From Chitiniphilus purpureus (lineage in GTDB: Bacteria > Pseudomonadota > Gammaproteobacteria > Burkholderiales > Chitinibacteraceae), in NCBI RefSeq assembly GCF_025642115.1, contig NZ_CP106753.1, forward strand, positions 2,875,501-2,939,500: a stretch of DNA of 64,000 bases, given 5' to 3'. Positions 1 through 12,910 of the stretch are shown here, piece by piece. Below the pieces are notes generated by a model. That model saw only the letters and a program-made list of their open reading frames with translations. It was not told the origin of the DNA and made no database searches. Positions within the stretch are counted from its first letter, which is position 1, and each line of letters opens with the position of its first letter. The position numbers and the translations under genes were made by a program.

Positions 1-1070
1 TGCCTGCCTGGGGTGTATCGCGGATTTATCAGGAAGTCGCCGTGCAGCCGGGCAAGGAGTACTACGCCAGCAGCTTTGTGAAGGTGACTGCACTGAGCAA
101 CGCCCGGGTCGAGATGCGTATCGAGTTTCTCAATGCCGCCGGGACTGTCGTCGAAACCCGTTCGACCGACTGGTACCAGGCACAGACCCTGACCAAGCCG
201 ACGGCGGATTGGGTCAACCTGAAGCTGTCGGGCACAGCGGCCGCCACTGCCGTCAAGGCGCGTATGGCGTTCCGCGCCAGCAGCAGCGCAGCCAATGCCA
301 GCGGTACCTTCATCGTGGATGCGGTGACCCTCAGCCAGACGCAGATCCTGCTGAGCAAGCTGAATATCTCGCCGACCCACGAGTTCGATAGCGAACAAAC
401 CAACCCGGGCGGGCTGACCCCCAGCACCACCGTGGTGCGCACGCCGGGCAAGTCGATGATGGTGCAATTGCGCAATACCGATCCGCTGGTCTATTCAGGC
501 AAGCGTGCCGAACTGGTCAAGAACAACGTCGGCGCCAACCGCAAGTCCTATTGGTACGGCTTCAGCGTCCAGGTTCCAACCGACTGGGTGAATGACAGCT
601 CGATGGATGGCATCGTGCAATGGCACGTCACTTCGGATCCGGGTGAGATCAGCCGCTCGCCCAGCCTGGCGCTGATGGTGCAGGGCGACAAGTGGATGAT
701 CCTGAAGCGCTGGGATGACAAGGCAATCTCCACCAGCAACGATGTAAAAACAATGCATCAGGAAGTGATCTACCAAGCCCCGATCAACAAGGGCCGCTGG
801 GAAGACTGGGTGTTCGAAGTGAAGTGGGACTATCTGCCGCAGGCCGCAGGCGGCGTGGGTTACACCCGAGTGTGGCGCAATGGCCAGCTGGTGGTGTCGC
901 TGGATGCGCCGAACAGCTACAACGACCAGAACCAGAAGTACTTCAAGATCGGCCTGTACAAGTGGGACTGGAACAACGGTGTAGCCACCCAGACCAACTA
1001 CCGCAAGCTGTATATCGATGATGTGCGTATCACCCAGGGCAATGGTGTCTACGCCGACGTGGCGCCCTGA
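1..1070 (+). CDS. Secreted polysaccharide lyase (heparin-lyase-like fold) with N-terminal carbohydrate-binding-like domain, 5' truncated
   Basis: The reading frame is open from the window edge (codons in phase from base 3), so the start and any signal peptide lie outside. The first ~105 visible residues look like a beta-sandwich carbohydrate-binding module ending in VDAVTL. From about residue 115 (EFDSEQ) to the end the pattern matches the heparin-lyase-I-like jelly roll (PF14099 type; also glucuronan lyase PL20): SGKRAEL, YWYGFSV, IVQWH, WEDWVFEVKW, YFKIGLYKWDW and a final YIDDVRI strand. Lyases of this fold cleave acidic polysaccharides by beta-elimination. The substrate cannot be read from sequence. 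A GTG at 42 could be mistaken for a start, but it lies inside the first domain. A good terminator follows, so this is the last gene of its transcript. Confidence 0.72.
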   Translation, partial: PAWGVSRIYQEVAVQPGKEYYASSFVKVTALSNARVEMRIEFLNAAGTVVETRSTDWYQAQTLTKPTADWVNLKLSGTAAATAVKARMAFRASSSAANASGTFIVDAVTLSQTQILLSKLNISPTHEFDSEQTNPGGLTPSTTVVRTPGKSMMVQLRNTDPLVYSGKRAELVKNNVGANRKSYWYGFSVQVPTDWVNDSSMDGIVQWHVTSDPGEISRSPSLALMVQGDKWMILKRWDDKAISTSNDVKTMHQEVIYQAPINKGRWEDWVFEVKWDYLPQAAGGVGYTRVWRNGQLVVSLDAPNSYNDQNQKYFKIGLYKWDWNNGVATQTNYRKLYIDDVRITQGNGVYADVAP

Positions 1071-1105
1071 TCACAAACCACGGTTTTCAGCGAAAAATAA
1101 GACTG

Positions 1106-1131
1106 GCGGCGCGTTGAGCGCCGCTTTTTTT
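1106..1131 (+). terminator. Rho-independent terminator after the polysaccharide lyase
   Basis: A 7-bp GC stem (GCGGCGC, 1106-1112; GCGCCGC, 1118-1124) with a 5-nt loop is followed by a run of seven T. It sits 35 bp after the lyase stop. Confidence 0.85.
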
Positions 1132-1290
1132 ATTACCGCACAGTTGTCGTGCGCTTTGGGCAGTACAGCACCAGGACACTTGGCACTGCAATCCGCCTGT
1201 TCGGGACTGGCTGGAACTGCCGCGGCAGCGGCGCGACGCTTAAGCTCTGATCTGGGTGGCCGCTCTGGCCGCCCGTTCCGGGAGCCGCCG

Positions 1291-1632
1291 ATGAAAACCA
1301 CCTTGTTGCAGTGTGAAGGGCTGATCGCATTGGAATGCGCCGCAGGCAGCGAGCTGATCTGTATCAGCGGCCTGCTGTGGGTCACCCAGGACCAAAGCGA
1401 CCTGATCGTCCATCCCGGCGAGCGTTGCCGGCTGCACGGCGGCGGCAAGACACTGATCCAGGCAATGCGCACCAGCCATTTCGAGATTGTCACTGCGCAA
1501 CGCTGGTGGCAGCGGATGGCGACAGCCATCGTGGGACCAGCGGCGGCAAGCAAGCCGGCAACGACCGCGACAGCACCGCGCACCCTGCCTGCCGCCGTGT
1601 GCTGTCAGGCGACGACCACCGTCGGCAGCTGA
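1291..1632 (+). CDS. DUF2917 family small protein
   Basis: 113 residues. The N-terminal 65 residues carry the DUF2917 pattern: a short beta-rich domain with GLLWVTQD, DLIVHPGE and GGGKTLIQA. The C-terminal ~40 residues are low-complexity Ala/Thr-rich. The ATG at 1291 is chosen because GGGAG lies 6 nt upstream and the domain begins directly after it; longer in-frame starts run back into the previous gene and its terminator. The family has no established biochemical role. It is commonly seen beside MocR/GntR-type regulators, as here, where the convergent regulator gene ends 226 bp downstream. No signal peptide or membrane segment is visible. Confidence 0.7.
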   Translation: MKTTLLQCEGLIALECAAGSELICISGLLWVTQDQSDLIVHPGERCRLHGGGKTLIQAMRTSHFEIVTAQRWWQRMATAIVGPAAASKPATTATAPRTLPAAVCCQATTTVGS

Positions 1633-1858
1633 AGCGGCACACGTTGCGGCTGCAACGCAACGCGCCAGACCAGCAACGCCTGCCTGCAGCACCCCGCTCC
1701 CCAGGCGTGCACTGCACCGGGCACGGCAGCCCAAAATGGCGGCCCTGGCAACAGGCGGGCGCCGACAGTCGCAGACACGGCGCTGACCCGGCCTGCCGGC
1801 CCCGACCCTGCACCCGCATCCTCAAGCCGGAGCGGGCCGGCCGCCGTGGCGTGCGGCA

Positions 1859-3331
1859 TCAACCGGCACGTGCCAAGCGCTGCTGCACCAACTCGCCCAG
1901 CCTGCGGATCGCCGCCTCGTGGCGGGTGGTCCAGGTCTCGATGCAACAGATGCGCATGCAGTTGCGATAGCTGCGGCTGGGACTGAAGAGCTCCCCCGGC
2001 GTGAAGTTGATGCCTTCGGCCATCGAATCGCGCAGCACTTCGCGCGTATCGATCTGCGCCGGCAGCTCCACCCACAGCACGTAACCGCCCACCGGTACGT
2101 TGAGACGGGTTTCCGCAGGAAAATAGCGGCGGATCGCATCGACCGCACCGCTCACCTGCTCGGCCACCGCGCGCCGCAAACGGCGCAAGTGGTGATCGTA
2201 TCCCCCGTTTTCCAGGAAACGGGCGATGGTCTGCTGCAGCACAAGCGGTGTGGAGTAGGTGTTGATGAACTTGAGCCGCTCGATCTCGCGCTGCCAGCGG
2301 CCGGCCACCACCCAGCCGATCCGCATCCCCGGGGCCAGCATCTTGGTGAACGACGAGCACAGCATCACGTTGCCGCCGCCCTCTTCCACCGGCCGGTCGA
2401 ACGCCTTGGCAGGCCGTGGGCGTTCACCACGGTGGAAGAACTCGCCGTAAAGATCATCCTCGATGATCGGAATGCCGCGGCCGGCCAACAACTCCACCAA
2501 ACGCCGCTTGTTTTCGTCCGGCATCAGGCAACCCAGTGGATTGGAGAAGTTGGGCAGCAGCAGACACGCCTTGACCCGGTCATCGCGCGTCGCAAGCTCA
2601 AGCGCCTCGACCGACATGCCGGTCTGCGGATGGGTCGGAATCTCCAGTGCCTTCAACTGGAAGCTCTCCAGCATCTGCAGCAGGCCGAAATAGGCCGGCG
2701 ATTCGATGGCCACCACGTCACCCGGCTTGGTCACCGCCCGCAGGCACAGGTTGATCGCCTCCAGGCAGCCATGCGTGATCAATACCTGATCCGCCTCGAA
2801 CTGCCCGCCCCAGGCGAGCGCGCGGCGCGCGATATGCCGACGCAACTCCATATCGCCCACCGGCTTGCCATAGTCGGCAAGCAACCTGGGCTGATGCCGG
2901 GTCACCTGCGACAGCAGGCGCTGCAGTTGCTGGGTGGGATACAGATCGGGATTGAGGATCGCCAGGCCGAAATCGACCCGGATCGGCTTGAGTTCACTGG
3001 CCTGATAGGGCCAGAGCACCGGTGGCGTGACCACCTCGGACGGCTCGCGCGGCGGCTGGGTCAGGCCCGGTACATTCAGGACGTGCGCACAGGCAACATA
3101 GAAACCGCTCTGCGGCCGGGCCTCGATCAGACCGCGGTCTTCCAGCGCGCGATACGCTTCCATCACTGTGGACAGGCTCACGCGCCGTTGCGCCGACAAT
3201 TTACGGATCGAGGGCAGCTTCTCGCCCGGCTGCAGCACCCCGCTGACGATGGCCTGCGCCAGCTCCTCGGCCAACTGATGATAAAGCGTATCGGCTTTGC
3301 GGTGTCCCGCAGGGAAACGGACATCGTTCAT
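1859..3331 (-). CDS. MocR-type transcriptional regulator (GntR HTH fused to class I aminotransferase domain)
   Basis: 490 residues. Residues ~10-80 form a GntR winged helix (LYHQLAEELAQAIVSG, GEKLPSIRKLSAQRRVS, TVMEAYRALEDRGLI). Residues ~110-490 form a fold-type I PLP domain, with the Schiff-base lysine in SSFTKMLAPGMR. MocR/PdxR-type proteins bind PLP or a PLP adduct and regulate vitamin B6, amino-acid or taurine genes, often the adjacent gene as well as their own. ATG 3331 is preferred over the upstream GTG at 3352 because GAGG stands 5 nt before it. The natural regulatory candidates are itself and the DUF2917 gene; the true target is unknown. Confidence 0.88.
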   Translation of the reverse strand: MNDVRFPAGHRKADTLYHQLAEELAQAIVSGVLQPGEKLPSIRKLSAQRRVSLSTVMEAYRALEDRGLIEARPQSGFYVACAHVLNVPGLTQPPREPSEVVTPPVLWPYQASELKPIRVDFGLAILNPDLYPTQQLQRLLSQVTRHQPRLLADYGKPVGDMELRRHIARRALAWGGQFEADQVLITHGCLEAINLCLRAVTKPGDVVAIESPAYFGLLQMLESFQLKALEIPTHPQTGMSVEALELATRDDRVKACLLLPNFSNPLGCLMPDENKRRLVELLAGRGIPIIEDDLYGEFFHRGERPRPAKAFDRPVEEGGGNVMLCSSFTKMLAPGMRIGWVVAGRWQREIERLKFINTYSTPLVLQQTIARFLENGGYDHHLRRLRRAVAEQVSGAVDAIRRYFPAETRLNVPVGGYVLWVELPAQIDTREVLRDSMAEGINFTPGELFSPSRSYRNCMRICCIETWTTRHEAAIRRLGELVQQRLARAG

Positions 3332-3368
3332 CGGGGCCTCGGGCTGCAGCACAGTGCATCAAGGCCCC

Positions 3369-3396
3369 ACTATAACGCACGGCTCCCGCCCCACAA
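3369..3396 (-). promoter_or_regulatory. Candidate promoter of the MocR-type regulator
   Basis: On the minus strand a TATAGT hexamer (3369-3374) lies about 40 bp before the chosen ATG, with a weak TTGTGG (3391-3396) 16 bp further upstream. The -35 matches consensus only in TTG. Confidence 0.35.
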
Positions 3397-3850
3397 CAGT
3401 TTCAGTTTGTTCAAGGAAATGGCGATCAGAGCAGTACAGTTTGCCCAGCTTGGCCTCTTGCCGACCCATTGATGTTTGACGGTGGTATCGGCATCAGCCG
3501 GCGTAGACACGCCATGGTCACCGTGGCAGGCGCGCGGCCTGGCACCGTCGAAGACCCGGTGAAGCGGTCCTGCAAGCAGCGTGAAACGTCCTCGCCGACG
3601 AGGAATCGGATCTTCGTGGGGCGCCGACAGCTACGGGTGGTAAGGCAAGCGCGGCGCGGTCAGGCAGATTGTGACCGCTGTCGGTGGAAATGGGTGGTGC
3701 GTCCAGCACCGGCTGCAGTGCCGAACAGGTTCACCCGGGGTGCTGTGTGCCATGGGTGTGGCCTGCACTGCGGCGAGGGCTACGTACGAGGGACCGCCTT
3801 TTTGGCATTGGCACACCTGTGGCACAGCCATGGACAAAGGCCGGCCAAGC
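3397..3850. other. Intergenic stretch without a recognisable gene
   Basis: About 450 bp between the regulator and ftsB. Short open frames exist on both strands but show no familiar motif, no good ribosome site and no consistent codon pattern. No tRNA-like fold or clear terminator was seen, even though the pyrG-kdsA-eno-ftsB transcript should end here. Confidence 0.5.
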
Positions 3851-4189
3851 TCAGCGGGAAAGCGGCGCCGATGCGGTCACGGCAGCGGCGGGGGCCGGTC
3901 TTGGAGCCAGAGGCTTGCTGCGATCCAGGATCTGGAAGAACACCTCGTCCTTGCGGATCATGCCCAGCTCGTTGCGGGCCCGCTCTTCGATGGCATCGGT
4001 GCCGGTCTTCAAGTCCAGCACTTCGGCAGCCAGCGCCGCATTGCGCTCGCGCAGGCTTTCGTTGTCGGCACGCTTGTCGGCCAGCTCCTGGTCGAGCTGC
4101 CATACGCGCAGCCAACTGCCCTTGCCGACCCACAAGGGCCATTGCAACAGCATGATCATCAGCGCGAGGACGATGGCGAGGATACGCAT
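3851..4189 (-). CDS. ftsB: Cell division protein FtsB
   Basis: 112 residues. There is one N-terminal membrane helix (about residues 3-20), then a coiled coil ([22 protein letters not shown]) and the FtsB tail [20 protein letters not shown]. FtsB is a bitopic inner-membrane protein that joins FtsL and FtsQ in the divisome and helps activate septal peptidoglycan synthesis. The C-terminal Ala/Pro-rich tail after residue ~95 is unconserved. Its position just after eno is typical for proteobacteria. The ATG has no obvious Shine-Dalgarno sequence, and a rho-independent terminator ends about 13 bp before it, so expression probably depends on read-through or a cryptic promoter. Confidence 0.92.
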   Translation of the reverse strand: MRILAIVLALMIMLLQWPLWVGKGSWLRVWQLDQELADKRADNESLRERNAALAAEVLDLKTGTDAIEERARNELGMIRKDEVFFQILDRSKPLAPRPAPAAAVTASAPLSR

Positions 4190-4201
4190 AAGGGATGGCG
4201 G

Positions 4202-4234
4202 ATAAAAGAAACCGGAGCCCTCAGGCTCCGGTTT
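4202..4234 (-). terminator. Rho-independent terminator between eno and ftsB
   Basis: On the minus strand an 11-bp perfect stem (AAACCGGAGCC / GGCTCCGGTTT) with a 4-nt loop is followed by TTTCTTTTAT. It lies downstream of the eno stop and ends about 13 bp before the ftsB start codon. Confidence 0.85.
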
Positions 4235-4288
4235 GCGATGTTACTACACGGTGGCCGGAACAGCGATGGCGTTGTGCCGGCACGTCGA

Positions 4289-5593
<1,305 letters not shown>

Positions 5594-5651
5594 TCAGTAT
5601 TGATTGGTTTATGAAACGGAACACCGCCAGGGCCGGCCTGGCGGTTGGAAA

Positions 5652-6503
5652 TCACAACGTCTGCTCGATCAGCGAGTCTGCCTTCACCACCTGATCCAGC
5701 GCCTTGAGCGTGGTCAGCAGTTCCTTCATACGCGGCAACGGCCAGGCGTTGGGGCCATCCGACTTGGCGCAAGCCGGGTCGGGATGCGTCTCGGCAAACA
5801 GGCCGGCAATGCCGGTGGCGACGGCGGCACGTGCCAGCACCGGCACGAACTCGCGCTGCCCGCCCGATCGGTCCCCTTGCCCGCCCGGCAACTGCACCGA
5901 ATGGGTGGCATCGAACACCACCGGACAGCCGGTCTCGCGCATGATGGCCAGCGCACGCATGTCGCTCACCAGATTGTTGTAGCCAAAGCTCACGCCGCGC
6001 TCGCAGGCCATGAAGACATCGTCGGCCAGCCCGGCCTCGCGCGCGGCCTCGCGCGCCTTGTCCATCACATTCTTCATATCGCCCGGTGCGAGGAACTGGC
6101 CCTTCTTGATGTTGACCGGTTTGCCCGACTGGGCGCAGGCGCGGATGAAGTCGGTCTGCCGACACAGGAATGCCGGTGTCTGCAGCACGTCGACCACGGC
6201 GGCGACCGGGCCGATCTGGTCGATCTCGTGCACATCGGTCAGCACCGGGACGCCGACCTGCTCGCGTACCTTGGCCAGGATCCGCAGACCCTCTTCCATG
6301 CCGAACCCACGGAACGACTTGCCGGACGAGCGGTTGGCCTTGTCAAAGCTCGATTTGAAGATGAACGGAATGCCAAGCCCGGCGGTGATTTCCTTGAGTT
6401 GGCCGGCCACATCGATGGAAAACTGCTCCCCTTCGATCACGCACGGCCCGGCGATCAGGAAGAAAGGCCGATCCAGGCCCACCTCGAATCCACAAAGTTT
6501 CAT
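5652..6503 (-). CDS. kdsA: 3-deoxy-D-manno-octulosonate 8-phosphate synthase
   Basis: 283 residues, family length. It condenses arabinose 5-phosphate and phosphoenolpyruvate to Kdo-8-phosphate for the lipopolysaccharide inner core, in the cytoplasm. Motifs seen: [63 protein letters not shown] and [12 protein letters not shown]. The Asn-Val metal-independent versus Cys metal-dependent distinction was not resolved. GAGAGG lies 6 nt before the ATG. The gene sits between pyrG and eno, whose products draw on CTP and phosphoenolpyruvate used in the same Kdo pathway. Confidence 0.97.
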   Translation of the reverse strand: MKLCGFEVGLDRPFFLIAGPCVIEGEQFSIDVAGQLKEITAGLGIPFIFKSSFDKANRSSGKSFRGFGMEEGLRILAKVREQVGVPVLTDVHEIDQIGPVAAVVDVLQTPAFLCRQTDFIRACAQSGKPVNIKKGQFLAPGDMKNVMDKAREAAREAGLADDVFMACERGVSFGYNNLVSDMRALAIMRETGCPVVFDATHSVQLPGGQGDRSGGQREFVPVLARAAVATGIAGLFAETHPDPACAKSDGPNAWPLPRMKELLTTLKALDQVVKADSLIEQTL

Positions 6504-6597
6504 GACACCTCTCGTGCTAGGTGAAGCGCGCCGCCGGCACGGACGTTTCGGCCATCGCCCTGATACGTCGCTGCACCGGCCGCCTTGGCCTCATGCG

Positions 6598-8752
<2,155 letters not shown>

Positions 8753-9487
8753 ATGTCCAAATCAGCGTTGGTCACGGGTGGCATGGGCGGGATCGGCACG
8801 GCGATTTGCAAGCAATTGGCCGATGCCGGATTCAAGGTCGTCACCACGTACTCGCGCCCTGGAAAAGAGGCAGGCTGGCTTGCCGAGGCCAAGGAGGCCG
8901 GCTACACCTTTTTGGCCTATGAATGCGATGTAACCGATTTCGACGCCTGCGTGGCGCTCAGAGCCAGGATTGCAGCTGAAGTGGGTGACATCGACGTGCT
9001 GGTCAACAACGCGGGCATCACCCGCGACGCCACGTTCAGGAAACTGGGCAAACCTGATTGGGACGCGGTAATCCGCACCAATCTCGATTCGGTATTCAAT
9101 GTCAGCAAGCAGTTCGTCGACGGCATGGTCGAGCGCGGCTGGGGGCGGGTGATCAATATCTCGTCCATCAATGGTCAGAAAGGCCAGTTCGGCCAGACCA
9201 ACTATTCAGCGGCCAAGGCAGGCATGCACGGCTTTACGATGGCCTTGGCGCAGGAAGTGGCCCGCAAAGGCGTCACGGTCAACACCATCAGCCCCGGCTA
9301 TATCGCAACCGATATGGTGATGGCCGTGCCGGAGGACGTCCGTGCCAAGATCGTCTCGCACATCCCCGTTGGCCGCCTGGGCCGGCCCGAGGAGATTGCA
9401 AGCCTGGTGGTCTACCTGGCATCCGATCTGGCCGGCTTCATCACCGGGGCCAATCTGGCCATCAACGGTGGCCAGCACACCTGCTGA
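8753..9487 (+). CDS. phaB: Acetoacetyl-CoA reductase (short-chain dehydrogenase)
   Basis: 244 residues. It reduces acetoacetyl-CoA to (R)-3-hydroxybutyryl-CoA with NADPH for polyhydroxyalkanoate synthesis. Seen: the SDR cofactor motif TGGMGGIG, NNAG (ITRDATF), the catalytic Ser in ISSINGQKGQFGQTNYSAAKAG with the YxxxK pair, and SPGYIATDMV. The SSINGQKGQFGQTNYSAAKAG-type stretch and the length fit PhaB closely; the nearest alternative is FabG. GGAAAGGA lies ahead of the ATG. The gene stands alone, with no phaA or phaC nearby, and is followed by a strong hairpin, so it is probably monocistronic. Confidence 0.92.
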   Translation: MSKSALVTGGMGGIGTAICKQLADAGFKVVTTYSRPGKEAGWLAEAKEAGYTFLAYECDVTDFDACVALRARIAAEVGDIDVLVNNAGITRDATFRKLGKPDWDAVIRTNLDSVFNVSKQFVDGMVERGWGRVINISSINGQKGQFGQTNYSAAKAGMHGFTMALAQEVARKGVTVNTISPGYIATDMVMAVPEDVRAKIVSHIPVGRLGRPEEIASLVVYLASDLAGFITGANLAINGGQHTC

Positions 9488-9508
9488 GCCTTGAGGGCGA
9501 GCGGGCAT

Positions 9509-9537
9509 GCAAACGGCACCTGCATGGTGCCGTTTGC
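9509..9537 (+). terminator. Strong hairpin after phaB
   Basis: A 12-bp perfect stem (GCAAACGGCACC / GGTGCCGTTTGC) with a 5-nt loop lies 22 bp after the stop. There is no T-run, so it may act as a transcript-end stabiliser or weak terminator. Confidence 0.55.
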
Positions 9538-9961
9538 GTCACAGCCTGCTCATCGCTTTCCACCTGCCGCCAGCCTGCAATGCGCGTCAACGTAACCCGC
9601 CGGACGACCCTTTCAATGCCACACCAGGGCTTTGGGGGATGGCAAACGGGGGCACCCCCCGAGCATCGTGTGGCCATCACCTGCCAACGCGACGATCAAA
9701 CCAGGTACCGGCGATACCGATGCAAACGGGACGGCAGGTTCGTGCCGTACTGGCTTGCGCTTGCCCCCGGCGTTGGCGCGTCCTGGAGCGGCGCCCCTGC
9801 ATATCAGCGCCCTGCCCGCAGCAGCCCGGCATGCCAGGGTTGGTCGTTCTGGGCACGGGTGCCGGCTCCAGTTGCCAGTCAACCGGTAGGCAAATGGATG
9901 CCGCCACATCGTGCCCCGTGTGCGGGGTCAAGGCGGCAGGCAGGATAGCAAGCCGATCGCC
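9538..9961. other. Intergenic stretch without a recognisable gene
   Basis: About 420 bp between convergent phaB and recX. The open frames present lack motifs and plausible starts. No repeat or RNA gene was recognised. Confidence 0.5.
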
Positions 9962-10429
9962 TTATTCCTCCTCATCCACAGCGGTGCCGACAACCTTGTA
10001 CGCCACATCGAGCGAAAATCCGCGTGCCGCCAGGAAACGCAGTTGCCGGGCCCGGGATTTGAGATCCACGGCGGGCTGTCCGAACTTGCGCCGCCATAGC
10101 TCGCGTGCCCACGTCTCCTCCGTCTGCCCCAACCCTGTCAATGCCTGATCGATGGCAGCCGTATCCACGCCCTTGCCGCGCAGCTCGGCCTGCAGTCGTG
10201 CCATGCCATACCGGCCGGCACGCCCATGACTCCAGCTTTCGGCGAAGCGGGCGTCGGAAAGCCAGCCGCGCGCGACCAGGTCATCGAGCAGGGCGTCCAG
10301 TTCCTGTGCGTCAGTCGCATGCGGCAGCAGTTTCTGCTGCAACTCCGCCCGCGCATGCTCGCGGCGCCCCAGCAGTGCCAGGGCGCGGTTGCGCAAGGTC
10401 AGCGGGGAACGCGCCAAGGTCACCTCCAT
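9962..10429 (-). CDS. recX: Regulatory protein RecX
   Basis: 155 residues of helical three-helix repeats typical of RecX: RNRALALLGRREHARAEL, LDALLDDLVARGWLSDARFAESW and GMARLQAELRGKGV. RecX caps RecA filaments and restrains recombination and SOS activation. It lies 58 bp after recA on the same strand, with a hairpin between them. The ATG at 10429 is followed directly by GAG-GTG, so a GGAGG lies inside the first codons; a TTG at codon 5 (spacing 5 nt) is a possible true start that would shorten the protein by four residues. Confidence 0.9.
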   Translation of the reverse strand: MEVTLARSPLTLRNRALALLGRREHARAELQQKLLPHATDAQELDALLDDLVARGWLSDARFAESWSHGRAGRYGMARLQAELRGKGVDTAAIDQALTGLGQTEETWARELWRRKFGQPAVDLKSRARQLRFLAARGFSLDVAYKVVGTAVDEEE

Positions 10430-10435
10430 GCGACA

Positions 10436-10460
10436 AAGGCGGGCCGTGCAGGCCCGCCTT
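10436..10460 (-). terminator. Hairpin between recA and recX (attenuating terminator)
   Basis: A 10-bp perfect stem (AAGGCGGGCC, 10436-10445; GGCCCGCCTT, 10451-10460) with a 5-nt loop is followed on the minus strand by a short T stretch. In E. coli a leaky terminator also separates recA from recX, lowering recX expression. Confidence 0.65.
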
Positions 10461-10487
10461 GCGTGCTACCGGAAAACAGCTACGGGT

Positions 10488-11543
<1,056 letters not shown>

Positions 11544-11644
11544 GACACCTGTCCGTGGTAGGGGTGGAAACCGGCCGGTCCGGTGCCGCCTTGCGCACGA
11601 CCGTGCCGGCGCGCCGGCATGCCGCCCGACGTGAAAGTGAAGCG

Positions 11645-11673
11645 ATTATAGAACGAATGTTCTGTAAAAGAAA
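11645..11673 (-). promoter_or_regulatory. recA promoter
   Basis: On the minus strand a perfect -10 TATAAT (11645-11650) is preceded at 17 bp by a poor -35 (TTTCTT, 11668-11673). The -10 lies about 100 bp before the recA ATG. The spacer contains the GAAC-N4-GTTC palindrome. Confidence 0.7.
11651..11662. promoter_or_regulatory. LexA-like operator, GAAC-N4-GTTC
   Basis: GAACGAATGTTC is an interrupted palindrome (extending to AGAAC-N4-GTTCT) placed immediately upstream of the recA -10, where a bound repressor would block RNA polymerase. It matches the Firmicutes/Actinobacteria-type LexA box. The common beta/gammaproteobacterial box is CTGT-N8-ACAG, which I did not find here. Confidence 0.5.
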
Positions 11674-11692
11674 AGCCGGCCATGCGGCCGGC
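11666..11692 (-). terminator. Rho-independent terminator after hldD
   Basis: On the minus strand a 7-bp GC stem (GCCGGCC / GGCCGGC, 11675-11692) with a 4-nt loop is followed by TTTTCTTTTA. The T-run abuts the recA promoter. Confidence 0.75.
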
Positions 11693-11798
11693 CTGGTGGC
11701 GAGGTGGAAAACCATGCCTGCTCCGGCACCGGTGTGACGCGGCCGGGCGAGGCAAGGTGGCTACCACCGCACCGGGGTGGCTGCCCGCGGGCCGGGCC

Positions 11799-12800
11799 CT
11801 ATGCGCCGAGCAGTGCGTCCACGTAGCGTTTGACGCCCTCTTCCACCGAATAGAACGGCTCTTCGTAGCCTGCCTCGCGCAACAGCGTCAGGTCCGCTTC
11901 GGTGAAGCACTGGTACTTGCCCTTGAGCGCTTCGGGGAACTCGGTGTACTCAAGCATGCCCTGGCTCGCGATCTCGGCCAGCGACAAGGTGCCCAGGCCC
12001 TGGTGCGCACGGCAGGCATTCACCACGGCCACCGCCACGTCGTTGAACGGTTGCGCACGCCCGGACCCGACGTTGTAGATGCCGCAGACTTCGGGATTGT
12101 CCAGGAACCACAGGTTGACCTTGACCACATCCTCGACAGAGACGAAATCGCGGGTGTGCGCGCCGGCGGCATAGCCACCGTACTCGCCGAACAGTTTGAC
12201 CGTGCCCGTCTCGCGGAACTGGTTGAAGTGGTGGAAGGCGACCGAGGCCATGCGCCCCTTGTGCCATTCGCGCGGCCCATACACGTTGAAGTAGCGAAAA
12301 CCGGCCACCTGGGCGGTCAGACGCTCGCCTTCCAGGCGCCGGCGCAGCACCTGGTCGAAGAGCAGCTTGGAATAGCCGTATACATTGAGCGGCGCCTCGC
12401 ACTCCGGATCCTCGTAAAAGCCGTTGTTGCCGTTGCCATAGGTGGCGGCGCTGGAGGCATAGAGGAACTGCGCACCTTCGGACTGGCACCACTCGAACAG
12501 CGAGAGCGTGTACTGATAGTTGTTGTCCATCATGTACTTGCCGTCGTGTTCCATCGTGTCCGAGCAGGCCCCCTGGTGCAGTACGGCCCTGACCTCGCCG
12601 TCGAATCGGCCGGCGGCGATCTCTTCGATGAAGTCGTGCTTGTCCAGGTAATGGGCGATCTGGCAGTCGGCAAGATTCCTGAACTTGTCACCACGGGTCA
12701 GATTGTCGACGGCGACGATGTCGGTCTCACCGCGCGCATTGAGGGCACGCACGAGGTTGGAGCCGATAAAGCCCGCGGCTCCGGTGACGATGATGGTCAT
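11799..12800 (-). CDS. hldD: ADP-L-glycero-D-manno-heptose 6-epimerase
   Basis: 333 residues. It epimerises ADP-D,D-heptose to ADP-L,D-heptose for the lipopolysaccharide inner core. Extended SDR fold: Rossmann motif [10 protein letters not shown] at the N-terminus, YASSAATYG, the catalytic pair in [12 protein letters not shown], then [11 protein letters not shown] and [12 protein letters not shown]. The ATG at 12800 is chosen because AGGA lies 8 nt upstream and the Rossmann motif follows directly; about 60 further codons upstream are open but unconserved and overlap the neighbouring GH9 gene. It has its own terminator before recA. Confidence 0.96.
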   Translation of the reverse strand: MTIIVTGAAGFIGSNLVRALNARGETDIVAVDNLTRGDKFRNLADCQIAHYLDKHDFIEEIAAGRFDGEVRAVLHQGACSDTMEHDGKYMMDNNYQYTLSLFEWCQSEGAQFLYASSAATYGNGNNGFYEDPECEAPLNVYGYSKLLFDQVLRRRLEGERLTAQVAGFRYFNVYGPREWHKGRMASVAFHHFNQFRETGTVKLFGEYGGYAAGAHTRDFVSVEDVVKVNLWFLDNPEVCGIYNVGSGRAQPFNDVAVAVVNACRAHQGLGTLSLAEIASQGMLEYTEFPEALKGKYQCFTEADLTLLREAGYEEPFYSVEEGVKRYVDALLGA

Positions 12801-12910
12801 GGATGAAATCCTGCTGTCTTGGGCTGAAAAGCCCTTGAGTATACCGGCGCGTCCCATCAGCACGGAAACGGCGGCGCCCGGCAGGACAGCCGGCGCCGCA
12901 TCACCGGGCA

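Noticed and set aside
1919-3472. 517-codon open frame on the plus strand
   Set aside because: It is the complement of the MocR-type regulator gene. It encodes no recognisable domain and has the skewed composition of an antisense frame in GC-rich DNA.
3480-3850. Small genes in the gap between the regulator and ftsB
   Set aside because: Several short frames on both strands lack ribosome sites and recognisable motifs; none is better than its competitors.
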